The position numbers and the translations under genes were made by a program. From positions 136,283 to 200,282 of the forward strand of contig NZ_JANPLK010000040.1 of assembly GCF_031426495.1 (NCBI RefSeq): a stretch of DNA of 64,000 nt. The letters are read 5' to 3'. A model generated the notes under the pieces. That model saw only the letters and a program-made list of their open reading frames with translations. It was not told where the DNA came from and did not search any database. The stretch's first letter is position 1. Each line of letters opens with the position of its first letter. Origin of the DNA: Gemmatimonas sp. (lineage in GTDB: Bacteria; Gemmatimonadota; Gemmatimonadetes; Gemmatimonadales; Gemmatimonadaceae). This document shows, piece after piece, positions 49,909 to 59,330 of the stretch.

Positions 49909-52320
49909 ATGTTTGATTTCATCGCCGGCCGCAGTTCGCTGCGGCCCACACGTCGCACCGCACGACCACTTGCCCTCGCGGCAGTAGTCGCACTGACCGC
50001 CCTTGGCGCGTGCAGCGGTGACGAAGTGATCGATCCGCCATTCCGCGACACGATCGTGCCGCGTGTCCAGGTGGCGAAGGGAAACACGGTCGCGGACACG
50101 ATGCTGTCCATGACCGTGAACGCGACGGACAACATCGGCCTGAAGCGCGTGCGCGTGCTCCTGGCCGGCGGCATCAGCGCCACCTACGATACCGTCATGA
50201 CGAGCGCCGTGACCTCGCTCACCGTGAACGTCAACATCAGGGTGCCGAACAATGCTCCGCTCGGCGCCACCGTCAATGCACGGGCGGTCGCGATCGACGG
50301 CGCCGGCAACGTCTCGGATACGTCGCGTGTGGCGCTCACCGTCGGCAATCTCGAGCCGCCCCAAGCGGTCGTGACCAGCCCGGTCACCGGATCGCCGGTT
50401 GTGAGCGGCAAGTCGCTCGTGATCTCGTTCTCCGGCAAGGCGCGCTACAAAGTACGCACGCTTGGTTACGAAATCACCGGCGCGTACAACGTGAAGGACT
50501 CCGCGTCGTTCGGCAATCCGCTCAAGGACTCGGTCGCCGTCCTCGACACGCTCGTCGTGCCGGATACCGTGAAGGGTCAGATCATCACCGTGACGCCGTT
50601 CGTGACCGACTCGCTCAACCAGCGCGTGCTGGGTACCGCCGTGCAGTACGCGGTGCAGAGTCCGGCAAATGCGACCACGGTTCCGATTGTCCGCACGGGT
50701 GTTGCCTCGCGCCTCGAAGTGCAGGACACGATCTTCGTAGAAGCCACCGACCCCGTCGGTATCTCGGTGCTCGGCTACGAAGTGCGCGGTCTCACCGGCC
50801 AGCTCATCGTCGCCGACTCCGTGACCTCGACTGGTGGTTTCTCGACATTGGTTCGCACCTTTCGCTCCCGGGTGCCAGTCACGGTGTTCCCGACGCTTGT
50901 CACGGTCACGGGCTTTGCCCGGAACGCGAATGGTCGTCGTGACGTCGCCCGCTTCACCTCGGGTGCGCTGCGCCTCGATACGGTGTCGGTGGTCGCCGGC
51001 TACACGAGTCCGCTGCCGAGCGGTGGACAGGTCGCCGATGCCTTCTACTTCCCGCGCACCGATCGGATCTATCTGTCGAACATCGAGCGTAACTGGCTCG
51101 AGGTCTACAACCTGGCCGACTCGACGTTCCGCACGCCGATCGCCGTGGGCTCGCGTCCGTGGGGCATCGCGCCTTGGCCGCGCAACCGTGACGGCGTCAT
51201 GGCCGACACGCTGCTCGTCGCCAATTCCGGCGGTACGAACCTCAGCTACGTCGACTTGAGAACCGGCACGACCGGACGCGAAGTGTTTCGCTATGCACTG
51301 CCGAACATCGTGGCGTACAGCATCACCACCGTACGTTCCGAGGCCACCGATGCGCCGATGACGCAGCGCACGGTGTACGACTTCAGCGATCGTCCGCAGT
51401 ACATCGCGGCGACCTGCGACGGCGCCAACACGCCCGGTGCGCCTTGCAAGGATGTGATCGCGGTGTACTCCACCACGCCCACGCCCGGCCAGTCGGTCCC
51501 GTTCCCGAACCAGGGTACGATTCGCTGGGAGAACCTGACGAAGCGCACGTCGCACTTCTTCTTCGAACAGGCCATCGGCCAATCCGTGGGACGCTCGGAC
51601 ACGCTCGAGATCGAGCGTTACGCCGCCGGCGGGTTCGGGAAGGACTCGATCCTTCTCCCGTACAAGCAGCGCGTCTCGAACGGCAACGGTGGCTTCTTCG
51701 ACTACTCCATCGTGGTTCGGCTCGACCGGTTGGCCTTCCGCGACACCACATTCGTACGCGGCTCGGGAAACTTCCGGCGCGCCGTGTTCGGTGAAGGCGG
51801 AGCGGTGCTCGGCAGTCGCGCCATGACGTACGACGCGACGATGGGCTTCGATTCCACGCCGCCGGTTCCTGTGATCGACAAGGGAATCTCCCGTCCGATC
51901 GACGTGAGCGACTTCGTGGCCAACACCTTCTCCCGCGTCCAGGGTGTCGGCGTCAACTTCGACGGCGAGCTGAATGCCGTGAAGGGCGACTCCACGTACC
52001 TGTTCGACCGCACGCTTCGTCTGCAGGGTATCCTGCAGTCACGGCCGAGCGGTGGTGGACTCGACTTCCACCCGCTGAACACGGGCGCCAACTCGACGCT
52101 CCGGACACGGCTCGCGTTCGTCGCCTCGAGCGAGCCGGTCATCGATGTATTCGATACGTATTGCTATCGCAAGATCGCGTCGATCCCGATCCGCGACCCG
52201 ATCATCGGTCCGGTGCGCGCCACGACGCGTCCGAATGGCCAGCTGGTGCTGGTCGGCGCGACGATCCGCGGAGTAACGGTGGTGGCACTGCCTGACAATT
52301 TCACGACGACCTGTCAGTAA
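49909..52320 (+). CDS. Large surface lipoprotein with Ig-like and beta-propeller-like segments
   Basis: 803 residues from ATG 49909, 22 bases after pilQ. A signal peptide ends in the lipobox LGAC (Cys about 35), so it should be lipid-anchored. About residues 45-330 contain repeated bacterial Ig-like units (VTSPVTGSPVVSGKSLVISFSG, DTIFVEATDPVGISVLGYEVRG). About 360-470 has propeller-like blades (DAFYFPRTDRIYLSNIERN, LEVYNLADSTFRTPIAVGSRPWGIA) as in YVTN-type surface proteins. The rest is unassigned. Cotranscription with pilMNOPQ suggests a role in pilus or cell-surface adhesion; this is inference from position. Confidence 0.8.
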   Translation: MFDFIAGRSSLRPTRRTARPLALAAVVALTALGACSGDEVIDPPFRDTIVPRVQVAKGNTVADTMLSMTVNATDNIGLKRVRVLLAGGISATYDTVMTSAVTSLTVNVNIRVPNNAPLGATVNARAVAIDGAGNVSDTSRVALTVGNLEPPQAVVTSPVTGSPVVSGKSLVISFSGKARYKVRTLGYEITGAYNVKDSASFGNPLKDSVAVLDTLVVPDTVKGQIITVTPFVTDSLNQRVLGTAVQYAVQSPANATTVPIVRTGVASRLEVQDTIFVEATDPVGISVLGYEVRGLTGQLIVADSVTSTGGFSTLVRTFRSRVPVTVFPTLVTVTGFARNANGRRDVARFTSGALRLDTVSVVAGYTSPLPSGGQVADAFYFPRTDRIYLSNIERNWLEVYNLADSTFRTPIAVGSRPWGIAPWPRNRDGVMADTLLVANSGGTNLSYVDLRTGTTGREVFRYALPNIVAYSITTVRSEATDAPMTQRTVYDFSDRPQYIAATCDGANTPGAPCKDVIAVYSTTPTPGQSVPFPNQGTIRWENLTKRTSHFFFEQAIGQSVGRSDTLEIERYAAGGFGKDSILLPYKQRVSNGNGGFFDYSIVVRLDRLAFRDTTFVRGSGNFRRAVFGEGGAVLGSRAMTYDATMGFDSTPPVPVIDKGISRPIDVSDFVANTFSRVQGVGVNFDGELNAVKGDSTYLFDRTLRLQGILQSRPSGGGLDFHPLNTGANSTLRTRLAFVASSEPVIDVFDTYCYRKIASIPIRDPIIGPVRATTRPNGQLVLVGATIRGVTVVALPDNFTTTCQ

Positions 52321-52357
52321 CCGTCGCCGAACGCAGTCGATCGCGCAGACTGAACGG

Positions 52358-52389
52358 CACGGCCCCGGGGCATTCGCTCCGGGGCCGTG
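52358..52389 (+). terminator. Hairpin closing the pilus operon
   Basis: Eleven-base-pair GC-rich stem 52358-52368 with 52379-52389, ten-base loop, 37 bases after the lipoprotein stop. The following T content is low (ttgcgttgg). Confidence 0.6.
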
Positions 52390-52515
52390 TTGCGTTGGCC
52401 CCGCCGCATGATGAAACGTTCGTGCGTCACAACGCTCCCATCGAGCGGTGTCGCGTCATACGTTGTGACACGGACCTCGGAGCCACCGGCGTCCATCCGT
52501 CTGCTTCGTACACTC

Positions 52516-53706
52516 ATGCTCCGCTTTACCACCGCCGGCGAATCACATGGTCCGGCGCTCGTCTCGATCCTCGAAGGCATGCCCGCCGGCGTTCCGCTAC
52601 TGGCGGGCGACGTCGACACCGACCTCGCCCGCCGTCAGCAGGGCTATGGACGCGGGCGCCGCATGCAGATCGAAACCGATCGCATCGAGTTCCTGTCCGG
52701 CGTGCGCGCTGGCGAGACCCTCGGCTCGCCGATCTCGATGCTGATCCGCAACAGCGACTGGAAGAACTGGCTCGAGATCATGGATCCGGCACCGCGCGAG
52801 GCCGACGCTGACGGACCGCGGAAGCGGCAGGTGACCCGGGTGCGTCCGGGGCACGCGGACCTCACCGGACTGCTCAAGTACGATCGCACCGATGCCCGAG
52901 ATATTCTCGAGCGCGCGTCGGCTCGCGAGACGACCGCGCGCGTGGCCTCAGGGGCGGTCTGCCGCGTGCTTCTGCGCGAACTGGGCATCCAGGTCGGTTC
53001 GCACCTCGTGCACCTTGGCGGGGTTGATGCGGCCCGTCCCGCGGTGATGCCAAGCGACATCAACGCCGCGTCCGATGCGTCGCCGCTGCGCACACTCGAT
53101 CCCGCCGCCGAGGCGGAAATGATCACGCGCATTGACGCCGCCAAGAAGGAAGGCAACACGCTTGGTGGCATCTGCGAAGTCGTCGTCACCGGCTTACCGG
53201 TCGGCCTCGGGTCGCACGTATCGTGGGACCGACGACTTGATGGGCGACTCGGCCAGGCCATGCTGTCCATCCCGGCGGTGAAGGGTGTCGAGATCGGGCT
53301 CGGCTTCGAGACGGCTCGCCGCACCGGCGCCGAGGTGCACGACGAGATCGAGGCCGCGCCGGGGAACACCCGCATGGGCCATGTGCGTCGGAAGACGAAT
53401 CGCGCGGGTGGCACCGAAGGTGGCATGACGACCGGCGAGGAACTGGTCATCCGAGTGGCCATGAAGCCCATCTCGACACTGATGCGTCCGCTTGGTACGG
53501 TTGATGTCGCCACTGGACAGGCGGCCTCGGCCGTTGCGGAACGAAGCGACGTCACGGCGGTACCGGCGATGGGGGTGATCGCCGAAGCGATGGCCGCTTT
53601 CGTGCTGGCCGATGCGCTGTTGGAAAAGTTCGGCGGCGATTCGCTGGGTGAGCTGCGTCGGAACGTCGACGCCTATCTGGCCCGCCTCGACGAGCGGGTG
53701 GGGTGA
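52516..53706 (+). CDS. aroC: Chorismate synthase
   Basis: 396 residues from ATG 52516, where the family N-terminus MLRFTTAGESHG begins; earlier in-frame codons are rejected. Converts EPSP to chorismate with reduced FMN, the last common step of aromatic amino-acid synthesis. Signatures: GESHGPALVSILEGMP, QQGYGRGRRMQIE, and the C-terminal RKTNRAGGTEGGMTTGEE. Full length. The stop overlaps aroK (GTGA), pairing two shikimate-pathway genes; linkage of pil genes to aroK is also seen in proteobacteria, there as pilQ-aroK-aroB. Confidence 0.97.
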   Translation: MLRFTTAGESHGPALVSILEGMPAGVPLLAGDVDTDLARRQQGYGRGRRMQIETDRIEFLSGVRAGETLGSPISMLIRNSDWKNWLEIMDPAPREADADGPRKRQVTRVRPGHADLTGLLKYDRTDARDILERASARETTARVASGAVCRVLLRELGIQVGSHLVHLGGVDAARPAVMPSDINAASDASPLRTLDPAAEAEMITRIDAAKKEGNTLGGICEVVVTGLPVGLGSHVSWDRRLDGRLGQAMLSIPAVKGVEIGLGFETARRTGAEVHDEIEAAPGNTRMGHVRRKTNRAGGTEGGMTTGEELVIRVAMKPISTLMRPLGTVDVATGQAASAVAERSDVTAVPAMGVIAEAMAAFVLADALLEKFGGDSLGELRRNVDAYLARLDERVG

Positions 53707-54254
53707 CCCAGCCGGCCGGCCTTCAGATCGATGGGCATCTCGTGCTCGTCGGGCTGCCGGGATCCGGCAAGTCCACCGTCGGGCGTGCGGTCGCGAAACG
53801 TCTGTCGCGTCCGTTTCTGGATTTCGATGCCGAGATCGAGAAGCGGGAGGGCCTGTCGGTGGCCCGCATCTTCGCCGAACGAGGAGAAGCGGCGTTCCGG
53901 AAAGTAGAATATGCCCTCACGCTGGAACTGGCGGCGGCGCCACCGATGGTGCTTGCGCCAGGGGGCGGCTGGGTGACCATTCCCGGCGCCATGGCACTCC
54001 TGCGTCCGCCGGGGCGTATCATTCATTTACAGATTTCCCCGAAGGAGGCGCTGCGACGTCTCACCCGGTCCCGGATCGTGCGGCCGTTGCTCGCTCAAGC
54101 GGACCCGGCTATGGCCATGCAGTCACTCTGGGACCGGCGATCTGGGCTGTACGCCCTAGCCGACGTGACTGTAAACGTGGAAGCTGTTGATTCACAACGA
54201 CTTATTGATTCTGTGGTGGCGCTTGCCCACGACGGGACTCTGGGGATAGGTTAG
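53703..54254 (+). CDS. aroK: Shikimate kinase
   Basis: 183 residues from GTG 53703. Phosphorylates shikimate with ATP. Walker A GLPGSGKS (17-24), the shikimate-binding acidic pair in LDFDAEIE (D40, D42), the Arg of FRKVEYALT, and the glycine-rich loop LAPGGGW are all present; the lid Arg lies in SRIVRPLL. It is translationally coupled to aroC and followed by smg at three bases. Confidence 0.95.
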   Translation: MTQPAGLQIDGHLVLVGLPGSGKSTVGRAVAKRLSRPFLDFDAEIEKREGLSVARIFAERGEAAFRKVEYALTLELAAAPPMVLAPGGGWVTIPGAMALLRPPGRIIHLQISPKEALRRLTRSRIVRPLLAQADPAMAMQSLWDRRSGLYALADVTVNVEAVDSQRLIDSVVALAHDGTLGIG

Positions 54255-54257
54255 GCG

Positions 54258-54686
54258 ATGAACGATCGGTGGACGCCTGTCATCGATGATTTGCGCGAAC
54301 GATTCGCGGCCGACACGGATGTCGTGGAGGTCGAGGCGTATCTCTCGTTGCAAGGATATGACCGGCGACAGATTGGTGAGATCCTTTCACTTCTTTATAG
54401 CGATACTGCACCACCCCGCGGATCGGGTGGTTCTGAGATGTCGCGCCACGCGCCGCTCCGGGTTCAGGGGCCGCACGAGCGCGGACGGTTTACCGCCGAA
54501 GCCTGGGGCTACCTGGTCATGTTGGGTGGCTCCGGAGCGGTGAATCTCAACGATTTTGAGCAGTTGGTGGAGCGCGCGCTGGTCCATATCGACGGCCGCA
54601 TCAACCTCGCGGACATCCGTGGTATCGCGGAGGACGTGGGGCTCGATGACGGGGCGATGGACGGCGAGCGCTCCCAGGTACACTGA
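54258..54686 (+). CDS. smg: Smg/DUF494 family protein
   Basis: 142 residues. The C-terminal half (RGRFTAEAWGYLVMLGGSG, VNLNDFEQLVERALVHIDG, INLADIRGIAEDVG) matches the DUF494/Smg pattern of a helical protein ending in a short acidic-hydrophobic helix set, and the N-terminal helices fit (VIDDLRERFAADTDVVEVEAYLSLQGYDR). In E. coli smg also lies directly upstream of topA, so context supports the call. The molecular function is unknown. It is four bases from topA. Confidence 0.75.
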   Translation: MNDRWTPVIDDLRERFAADTDVVEVEAYLSLQGYDRRQIGEILSLLYSDTAPPRGSGGSEMSRHAPLRVQGPHERGRFTAEAWGYLVMLGGSGAVNLNDFEQLVERALVHIDGRINLADIRGIAEDVGLDDGAMDGERSQVH

Positions 54687-54690
54687 TCTG

Positions 54691-57309
54691 ATGCCAATCA
54701 AGAAGGGCACGACCGCGGCGGCTACCAGCGTAGCCAAGCCCGCGGCGAAGAAAGCCGTCAAGAAAGTGGCCAAGAAGGCTGCCAAGAAAACGGTGAAGAA
54801 GTCCACAGCGACGGCCGCCAGCCCGGTCGTTGTGGCGACGCCTGTTCGCAAATCGGCCGCCAAAACGTCGGGCGTGTCCACTTCGAAGGCCGTCGCGAAA
54901 AAGGCCGCCTCGAAGACCGCCGTCAAGAAGGCCGCCAGCACCAAGGCCCGCAGCCGCTCGCGAATCGACGACGCCCCACCCGATGACGAAGAACCCGCGC
55001 CCGCCGGTGGTACGACGCTGGTCATCGTCGAGTCCCCGGCCAAAGCCAAGACAATCGGCAAGTACCTCGGAAAGGGCTTCACGGTGAAGGCCACGGTGGG
55101 TCACGTCCGAGATTTGCCCGCCAAGAAGCTTGGCATCGACATCGAGCATGGCTTCGCCCCCGACTACGTCACGATCGAGGGAAAGGAAGACATCCTCACC
55201 GAACTCAAGCGAGTCGCGAAGGGCGCCCGCGAGATCTTCATCGCCACCGACCCTGACCGCGAAGGTGAGGCTATCGGCTGGCACGTGGAGCAATACTTTA
55301 CGCAGCCGCCCCGGTACGCCGTCACGGCGCCGATTCGCCGCGTGATGTTCCACGAAATCACGAAGGACAAGGTCAAGGAGTCGATGGCGAACCCGATGGA
55401 TATCGACAACAAGAAGGTCGATGCCCAGCAGGCTCGTCGTGTCCTCGATCGCCTCGTGGGTTACAAGGCCAGTCCGGTGCTCTGGAAGACGGTGAAGAAG
55501 GGGCTCTCGGCCGGTCGCGTGCAGACCGTGGCGCTGCGCATCATCGTGGAGCGCGAACGCGAGATCCGCGCGTTTACGCCGGTCGAGTACTGGAGCATCG
55601 CGGCCGATCTGCAGAAGGGCACGCAACCGTTCACCGCGAAGCTGCATCAGATCGACGGCAGCAAGCCGGAGATCCCGACGGGCGATGAGGCCGAGCGCAT
55701 TCTCGCCGACCTCAAGGGCCGCACGCAGTTCACCGTCACCGAAGTCAAGCGTCGCGAGAAGCGGAAGAATCCGGCAGCCCCGTTCACCACGTCCACGCTG
55801 CAGCAGGAAGCCGCCAAGAAGTTGGGCTTCGGCTCCAAGCGCACCATGCGTCTCGCGCAGGATCTGTACGAAGGCATCGACGTGGGTGGGGAAGAGGGCC
55901 AGGTCGGTCTCATCACCTACATGCGTACCGACTCGTCGCGTGTTTCCGAGACCGCGGCTGGCTCGGCGCGCGATTGGCTCAAGGCAGAATACGGCGACTC
56001 GTACCTAGCGGCCGGCATGCAGCTCTACCCGAGCGGCAAGGCGAACGCGCAGGACGCGCACGAAGGCGTGCGTCCGACCGACCCCACGCGCCGTCCCGAT
56101 GATCGTCTCGCCAAGAAGCTGACGGCCGACCAGTTCAAGCTGTATGAACTGATCTGGAAGCGCTTCATCGCGTCGCAGATGGCTCCGGCCGTCTTCGATA
56201 CCACGACGGTCGACTTCGACATCCCGACGCAGGGACGCGCGTACCTGTTCCGCGCCACGGGCTCCGTCATCAAGTTCGACGGTTTCCTCACGCTCTATCG
56301 CGAAGCGCGCGAAGAGGGCGACGGCAAGGCGCTCGAAGACGAGCAGGCGTTGCCGTACCTCGAGCTCAACGAGTCGGTACCGGTCAAGGCGATCACGCCG
56401 ACGCAGCACTTCACCGCTCCGCCGCCGCGCTTCTCCGAAGCCTCGTTGGTCAAGGAGCTCGAACGCCTCGGTATCGGTCGTCCGTCCACGTACGCGTCGA
56501 TCATCTCGGTGCTGGCCGAACGGCGCTATGTGTTGCTCGAACAGCGCCGCTTCTTTCCCACGCCCTTGGGCGAGACGGTGGAGAAGGTCATGGTCAAGAA
56601 GTTCCCCGCCATCTTCAACGTGCAGTTCACGGCGCAGATGGAAGGGGAACTCGACAAGATCGCGGACGGCGAGCTGGGGTGGGTGCGCGCGCTCACCGAC
56701 TTCTGGACGCCGTTTCAGGCGACACTCAACGACAACGATCTCGACGTCCTGATCGGCGAAGCGTACGACCTGTCGGCGCTCGCCACCGAAAAGTGTCCCG
56801 ACTGCGGCGGCAAGCTGGTGGCCAAGGGTGGATTTTTCGGACCGTTCGTGGCCTGTGAGAATCATCCCAAGGCGTGCAAGTACACGCGCCCGATCAAGGG
56901 CGAGAAAAAGCCGGCCGAGCTCACGAAGTACATGTGTCAGGAGTGCGGCGAACCGATGGTGGTGCGTCACGGTCGCTCGGGTGACTTCCTCGGCTGCTCC
57001 AAGTTCCCGAAGTGCCGTGGCACGCGCAGCATGCCCACCGGCGTGAAGTGTCCCAAGGACGGCGGAGAAATTGCCGAACGGCGCAGCAAGAAGCGCGGGA
57101 AGGCGTTCTACGGTTGCGAGAATTATCCGAACTGCGATTTTGTGGTCTGGGATAAGCCCGTGGCCGAGACGTGTCCGGAGTGCGGGTACGTGGGGGCTGA
57201 GGCCAAGAGTAACAAGACCCGCGGCGCGTTCCGGAAGTGTCTCAAGTGCGCGAACGAGTGGGATGTGCCGAGCCCGGACGAAGCCGAGTTGGTGGCCGAA
57301 GTCGCCTGA
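54691..57309 (+). CDS. topA: DNA topoisomerase I with histone H1-like N-terminal tail
   Basis: 872 residues from ATG 54691. Type IA enzyme relaxing negative supercoils. TOPRIM begins near residue 107 (TLVIVESPAKAKTIGKYLG) with the DPDREGE motif; the active-site Tyr is Y410 in LITYMRTDSSR. Four C-terminal zinc ribbons are visible (CPDCGG, CQECG, CPKDGG with a distant Cys pair, CPECG). Unusually, residues 1-95 form an N-terminal tail of Lys/Ala/Thr repeats (AAKKAVKKVAKKAAKKTVKK) with about 22 Lys. Lys-rich tails in actinobacterial TopA are at the C-terminus. The tail should increase DNA affinity. Confidence 0.95.
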   Translation: MPIKKGTTAAATSVAKPAAKKAVKKVAKKAAKKTVKKSTATAASPVVVATPVRKSAAKTSGVSTSKAVAKKAASKTAVKKAASTKARSRSRIDDAPPDDEEPAPAGGTTLVIVESPAKAKTIGKYLGKGFTVKATVGHVRDLPAKKLGIDIEHGFAPDYVTIEGKEDILTELKRVAKGAREIFIATDPDREGEAIGWHVEQYFTQPPRYAVTAPIRRVMFHEITKDKVKESMANPMDIDNKKVDAQQARRVLDRLVGYKASPVLWKTVKKGLSAGRVQTVALRIIVEREREIRAFTPVEYWSIAADLQKGTQPFTAKLHQIDGSKPEIPTGDEAERILADLKGRTQFTVTEVKRREKRKNPAAPFTTSTLQQEAAKKLGFGSKRTMRLAQDLYEGIDVGGEEGQVGLITYMRTDSSRVSETAAGSARDWLKAEYGDSYLAAGMQLYPSGKANAQDAHEGVRPTDPTRRPDDRLAKKLTADQFKLYELIWKRFIASQMAPAVFDTTTVDFDIPTQGRAYLFRATGSVIKFDGFLTLYREAREEGDGKALEDEQALPYLELNESVPVKAITPTQHFTAPPPRFSEASLVKELERLGIGRPSTYASIISVLAERRYVLLEQRRFFPTPLGETVEKVMVKKFPAIFNVQFTAQMEGELDKIADGELGWVRALTDFWTPFQATLNDNDLDVLIGEAYDLSALATEKCPDCGGKLVAKGGFFGPFVACENHPKACKYTRPIKGEKKPAELTKYMCQECGEPMVVRHGRSGDFLGCSKFPKCRGTRSMPTGVKCPKDGGEIAERRSKKRGKAFYGCENYPNCDFVVWDKPVAETCPECGYVGAEAKSNKTRGAFRKCLKCANEWDVPSPDEAELVAEVA

Positions 57310-57335
57310 TTCGGCGTGCGTTGGATAGATCGTGG

Positions 57336-57374
57336 AACGGTCGCACTGGCATTGATGCCTGGTGCGGCCGTTTT
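57336..57374 (+). terminator. Intrinsic terminator of topA
   Basis: Arms 57336-57346 and 57362-57372 pair over 11 positions with one G-U pair; an inner ggcat/atgcc pairing lies in the loop. It is followed by a TTTT run at 57371-57374, 27 bases after the topA stop. Confidence 0.78.
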
Positions 57375-57402
57375 GCTGTGGGCTTCGGGCTGTGGGCTGT
57401 GG
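57375..57402 (+). repeat. Four tandem heptamers (GCTGTGG)
   Basis: Units at 57375, 57382 (GCTTCGG variant), 57389 and 57396. A reverse-complement relative of the pair occurs at about 9554-9570 after the PEP-CTERM gene. Simple-sequence repeat in gene-free DNA. Confidence 0.7.
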
Positions 57403-57414
57403 TGTGCGCGAGAC

Positions 57415-57542
57415 GCCCGGCCCGACCCGTGGGATCCCCTTGGCGAAATTGCTGCGGGGGTGGCCGTGCGCCTGTCGCTGCGCTCCGGCGCCGGCGTCAC
57501 CCCCGCAGAGATTCGCCGCGGGGACCCGCGGGCCGGGACGGG
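57415..57542. repeat. Large imperfect palindrome 1 (after topA)
   Basis: Left arm 57415-57462 and right arm 57498-57542 are nearly complementary over about 45 positions with a 35-base centre; the inner 12 bases of each arm next to the loop (ctgcgggggtg and complement) pair perfectly. Arm sequence resembles that of the palindromes at 57765, 60402 and 60737 (shared ggcg followed after a few bases by ctgcggg). It could form a long hairpin in RNA or DNA. The full gene-free stretch is 57310-57958; 57543-57764 has no gene and perhaps one more decayed arm near 57650-57690. Confidence 0.72.
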
Positions 57543-57764
57543 CTGCGTCGAACGCGTACCACGACCCCGCCGAACGCACCGAAGGTCGTCGTGGCGGCAA
57601 AGTGCGCGAGGTCCCTTCCCTTGACGCCGACGACTGCCCCGCGGCTCGCCGTGGTCCCTCCCCGCCGCCGATCTGCGCTGGTCAGGCTCGGCCATGCGTG
57701 TGTCGCGCGCACGGACCACCGCGGCGGCGCACACGAGCGCTGGTGCGCCTCCCACCCCCGTGTA

Positions 57765-57890
57765 GCTCGTTCGGCACGGGGACGCCCCGCCGCCGCCGCT
57801 GCGTGGGCGCCGTGATCCCATGGCTCGGCACCGACGTCCGACCGCACGCGCAGCAAGCGGCGAAGGGGTGCTCCCCGATGCCGCACGAGC
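57765..57890. repeat. Large imperfect palindrome 2 (before trmFO)
   Basis: Left arm 57765-57805 and right arm 57845-57890 are complementary with a few mismatches and small bulges around a ~40-base centre. The right arm contains gcagcaagcggcgaa, the same 15-mer found in the right arm of the palindrome at 60737-60850. It ends 68 bases before the trmFO start. Confidence 0.7.
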
Positions 57891-57958
57891 GTCCACACCG
57901 ACCGAGCCGCCGCGCGCACCACGAACCCAAGTAAAGCGCGAGCCGTTAGACTACACGC

Positions 57959-59323
57959 ATGGCATCCAACGAAGTGCATGTGATCGGCGGCGGGCTCGCC
58001 GGAAGTGAAGCCGCGTGGCAGCTCGCTGAGCGCGGGCACGCGGTGGTGATCAGTGAAATGCGCCCCGTGCGCGGCACCGCCGCGCATCGCACCGAGAAGC
58101 TCGGTGAGCTCGTGTGTTCGAACACGTTCAAGAGCACCGAGACCACCAACGCGCACGGCCTGCTGAAGGCCGAGATGCGGCAGCTGGGTTCATTGATTCT
58201 CGACTGCGCCGATGAGTCGCGCGTGCCGGGTGGTTCGGCGCTCACCGTCGACCGCGAAATCTTCTCACAGCATGTACACGATCGCATCCATGCACACCCG
58301 CGCATCCGCGTGTCGCGCGAGGAAGTCACGGCGCTCCCCGATGTCGGCATCATCGCGACCGGACCGCTCACGTCCGATGCGTTGGCCGATGCCATCCGCG
58401 CGCGGCTCGGTGTCGAGTCGCTCGCGTTCTACGATGCGATTGCGCCCGTCGTCTCGCTCGAGTCGATCGATCAGAACATTGCGTTTCGGGCCTCGCGCTG
58501 GGGCAAGGAAACGATGGACGGCGCCGGTGAGGAAGGGGCGTATCTCAACTGCGCCTTCACGCGCGACGAGTACGAAGCCTTCATCGACGCGCTGACCACC
58601 GCCGACCAGTTCACCGCGCACGAGTTCGACGCCGTGCCGTACTTCGAGGGGTGCATGCCCATCGAAGAGATGGCGCGGCGCGGACGGGAGTCGTTGCGCT
58701 TCGGGCCGATGAAGCCCATCGGATTGCAGGACCCGCGCTCCAACTCGCGTCCGCATGCCGTCATGCAGCTGCGTATGGAAGATCGGGGCGGCCGCATGTG
58801 GAATCTGGTCGGCTTTCAGACGCGGCTCCGTATCCCGGAGCAGGCACGGGTATTCCGCATGATTCCCGGCTTGGCCGAAGCGGAGTTTCTGCGCTTCGGC
58901 TCCATTCACCGCAACTCATACGTGAACGCGCCCGCGGCGCTGTCGTCGCACTTGTCGCTGCGCGACGCGCCGCAGCTGATGTTCGCCGGACAGATCACCG
59001 GCGTCGAAGGCTACACCGAAAGCAGCGCCACCGGTCTTTTGGCCGGCATCAACCTCGCGCGGCAGATGGAGGGACGCGAGCCGGTCGTGCCGCCGCCCGC
59101 CACGATGATGGGCGCCCTGTATCGCTACATGCGCGAAGCCGACCCCAAGCACTTCCAGCCGATGAACGCGAACTTCGGGTTACTCGACGACCTCGAAGGT
59201 GTCGCGCCGAAGCTCTTGAAGGACAAGGCCAAGAAGCGCGAGCTGTTCGCGGAGCGCGCGCTCACGGCGATGTCCGCGTGGCGTGACGATGCGGGCATCG
59301 TTCCGACGGCCATTCGCGGGTGA
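57959..59323 (+). CDS. trmFO: Folate-dependent tRNA (uracil-5-)-methyltransferase TrmFO
   Basis: 454 residues. Methylates U54 in the T-loop of tRNA using methylene-tetrahydrofolate and FAD. The dinucleotide-binding loop is IGGGLAGSEAAWQLAERG; other family segments are SEMRPVRGTAAHRTEKLGELVCSNTFKS, MPIEEMARRGRESLRFGPMKPIGL, and the C-terminal TGVEGYTESSATGLLAGINLAR. Full length. It is followed seven bases later by xerC, a gene neighbourhood (trmFO-xerC-hslVU) also known in Firmicutes such as Bacillus. Confidence 0.97.
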   Translation: MASNEVHVIGGGLAGSEAAWQLAERGHAVVISEMRPVRGTAAHRTEKLGELVCSNTFKSTETTNAHGLLKAEMRQLGSLILDCADESRVPGGSALTVDREIFSQHVHDRIHAHPRIRVSREEVTALPDVGIIATGPLTSDALADAIRARLGVESLAFYDAIAPVVSLESIDQNIAFRASRWGKETMDGAGEEGAYLNCAFTRDEYEAFIDALTTADQFTAHEFDAVPYFEGCMPIEEMARRGRESLRFGPMKPIGLQDPRSNSRPHAVMQLRMEDRGGRMWNLVGFQTRLRIPEQARVFRMIPGLAEAEFLRFGSIHRNSYVNAPAALSSHLSLRDAPQLMFAGQITGVEGYTESSATGLLAGINLARQMEGREPVVPPPATMMGALYRYMREADPKHFQPMNANFGLLDDLEGVAPKLLKDKAKKRELFAERALTAMSAWRDDAGIVPTAIRG

Positions 59324-59330
59324 TGCGCCA

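Noticed and set aside
57945..57951. GTTAGAC near palindrome 2 as an integron attC core, given xerC nearby
   Set aside because: The heptamer fits the loose GTTRRRY pattern by chance; no matching partner core, no integrase of the IntI type and no cassette array are present.
57237..57958. Several overlapping frames on both strands between topA and trmFO
   Set aside because: All are Arg/Pro/Ala-rich, overlap one another and cover the palindromes; no domain or start context supports any of them.
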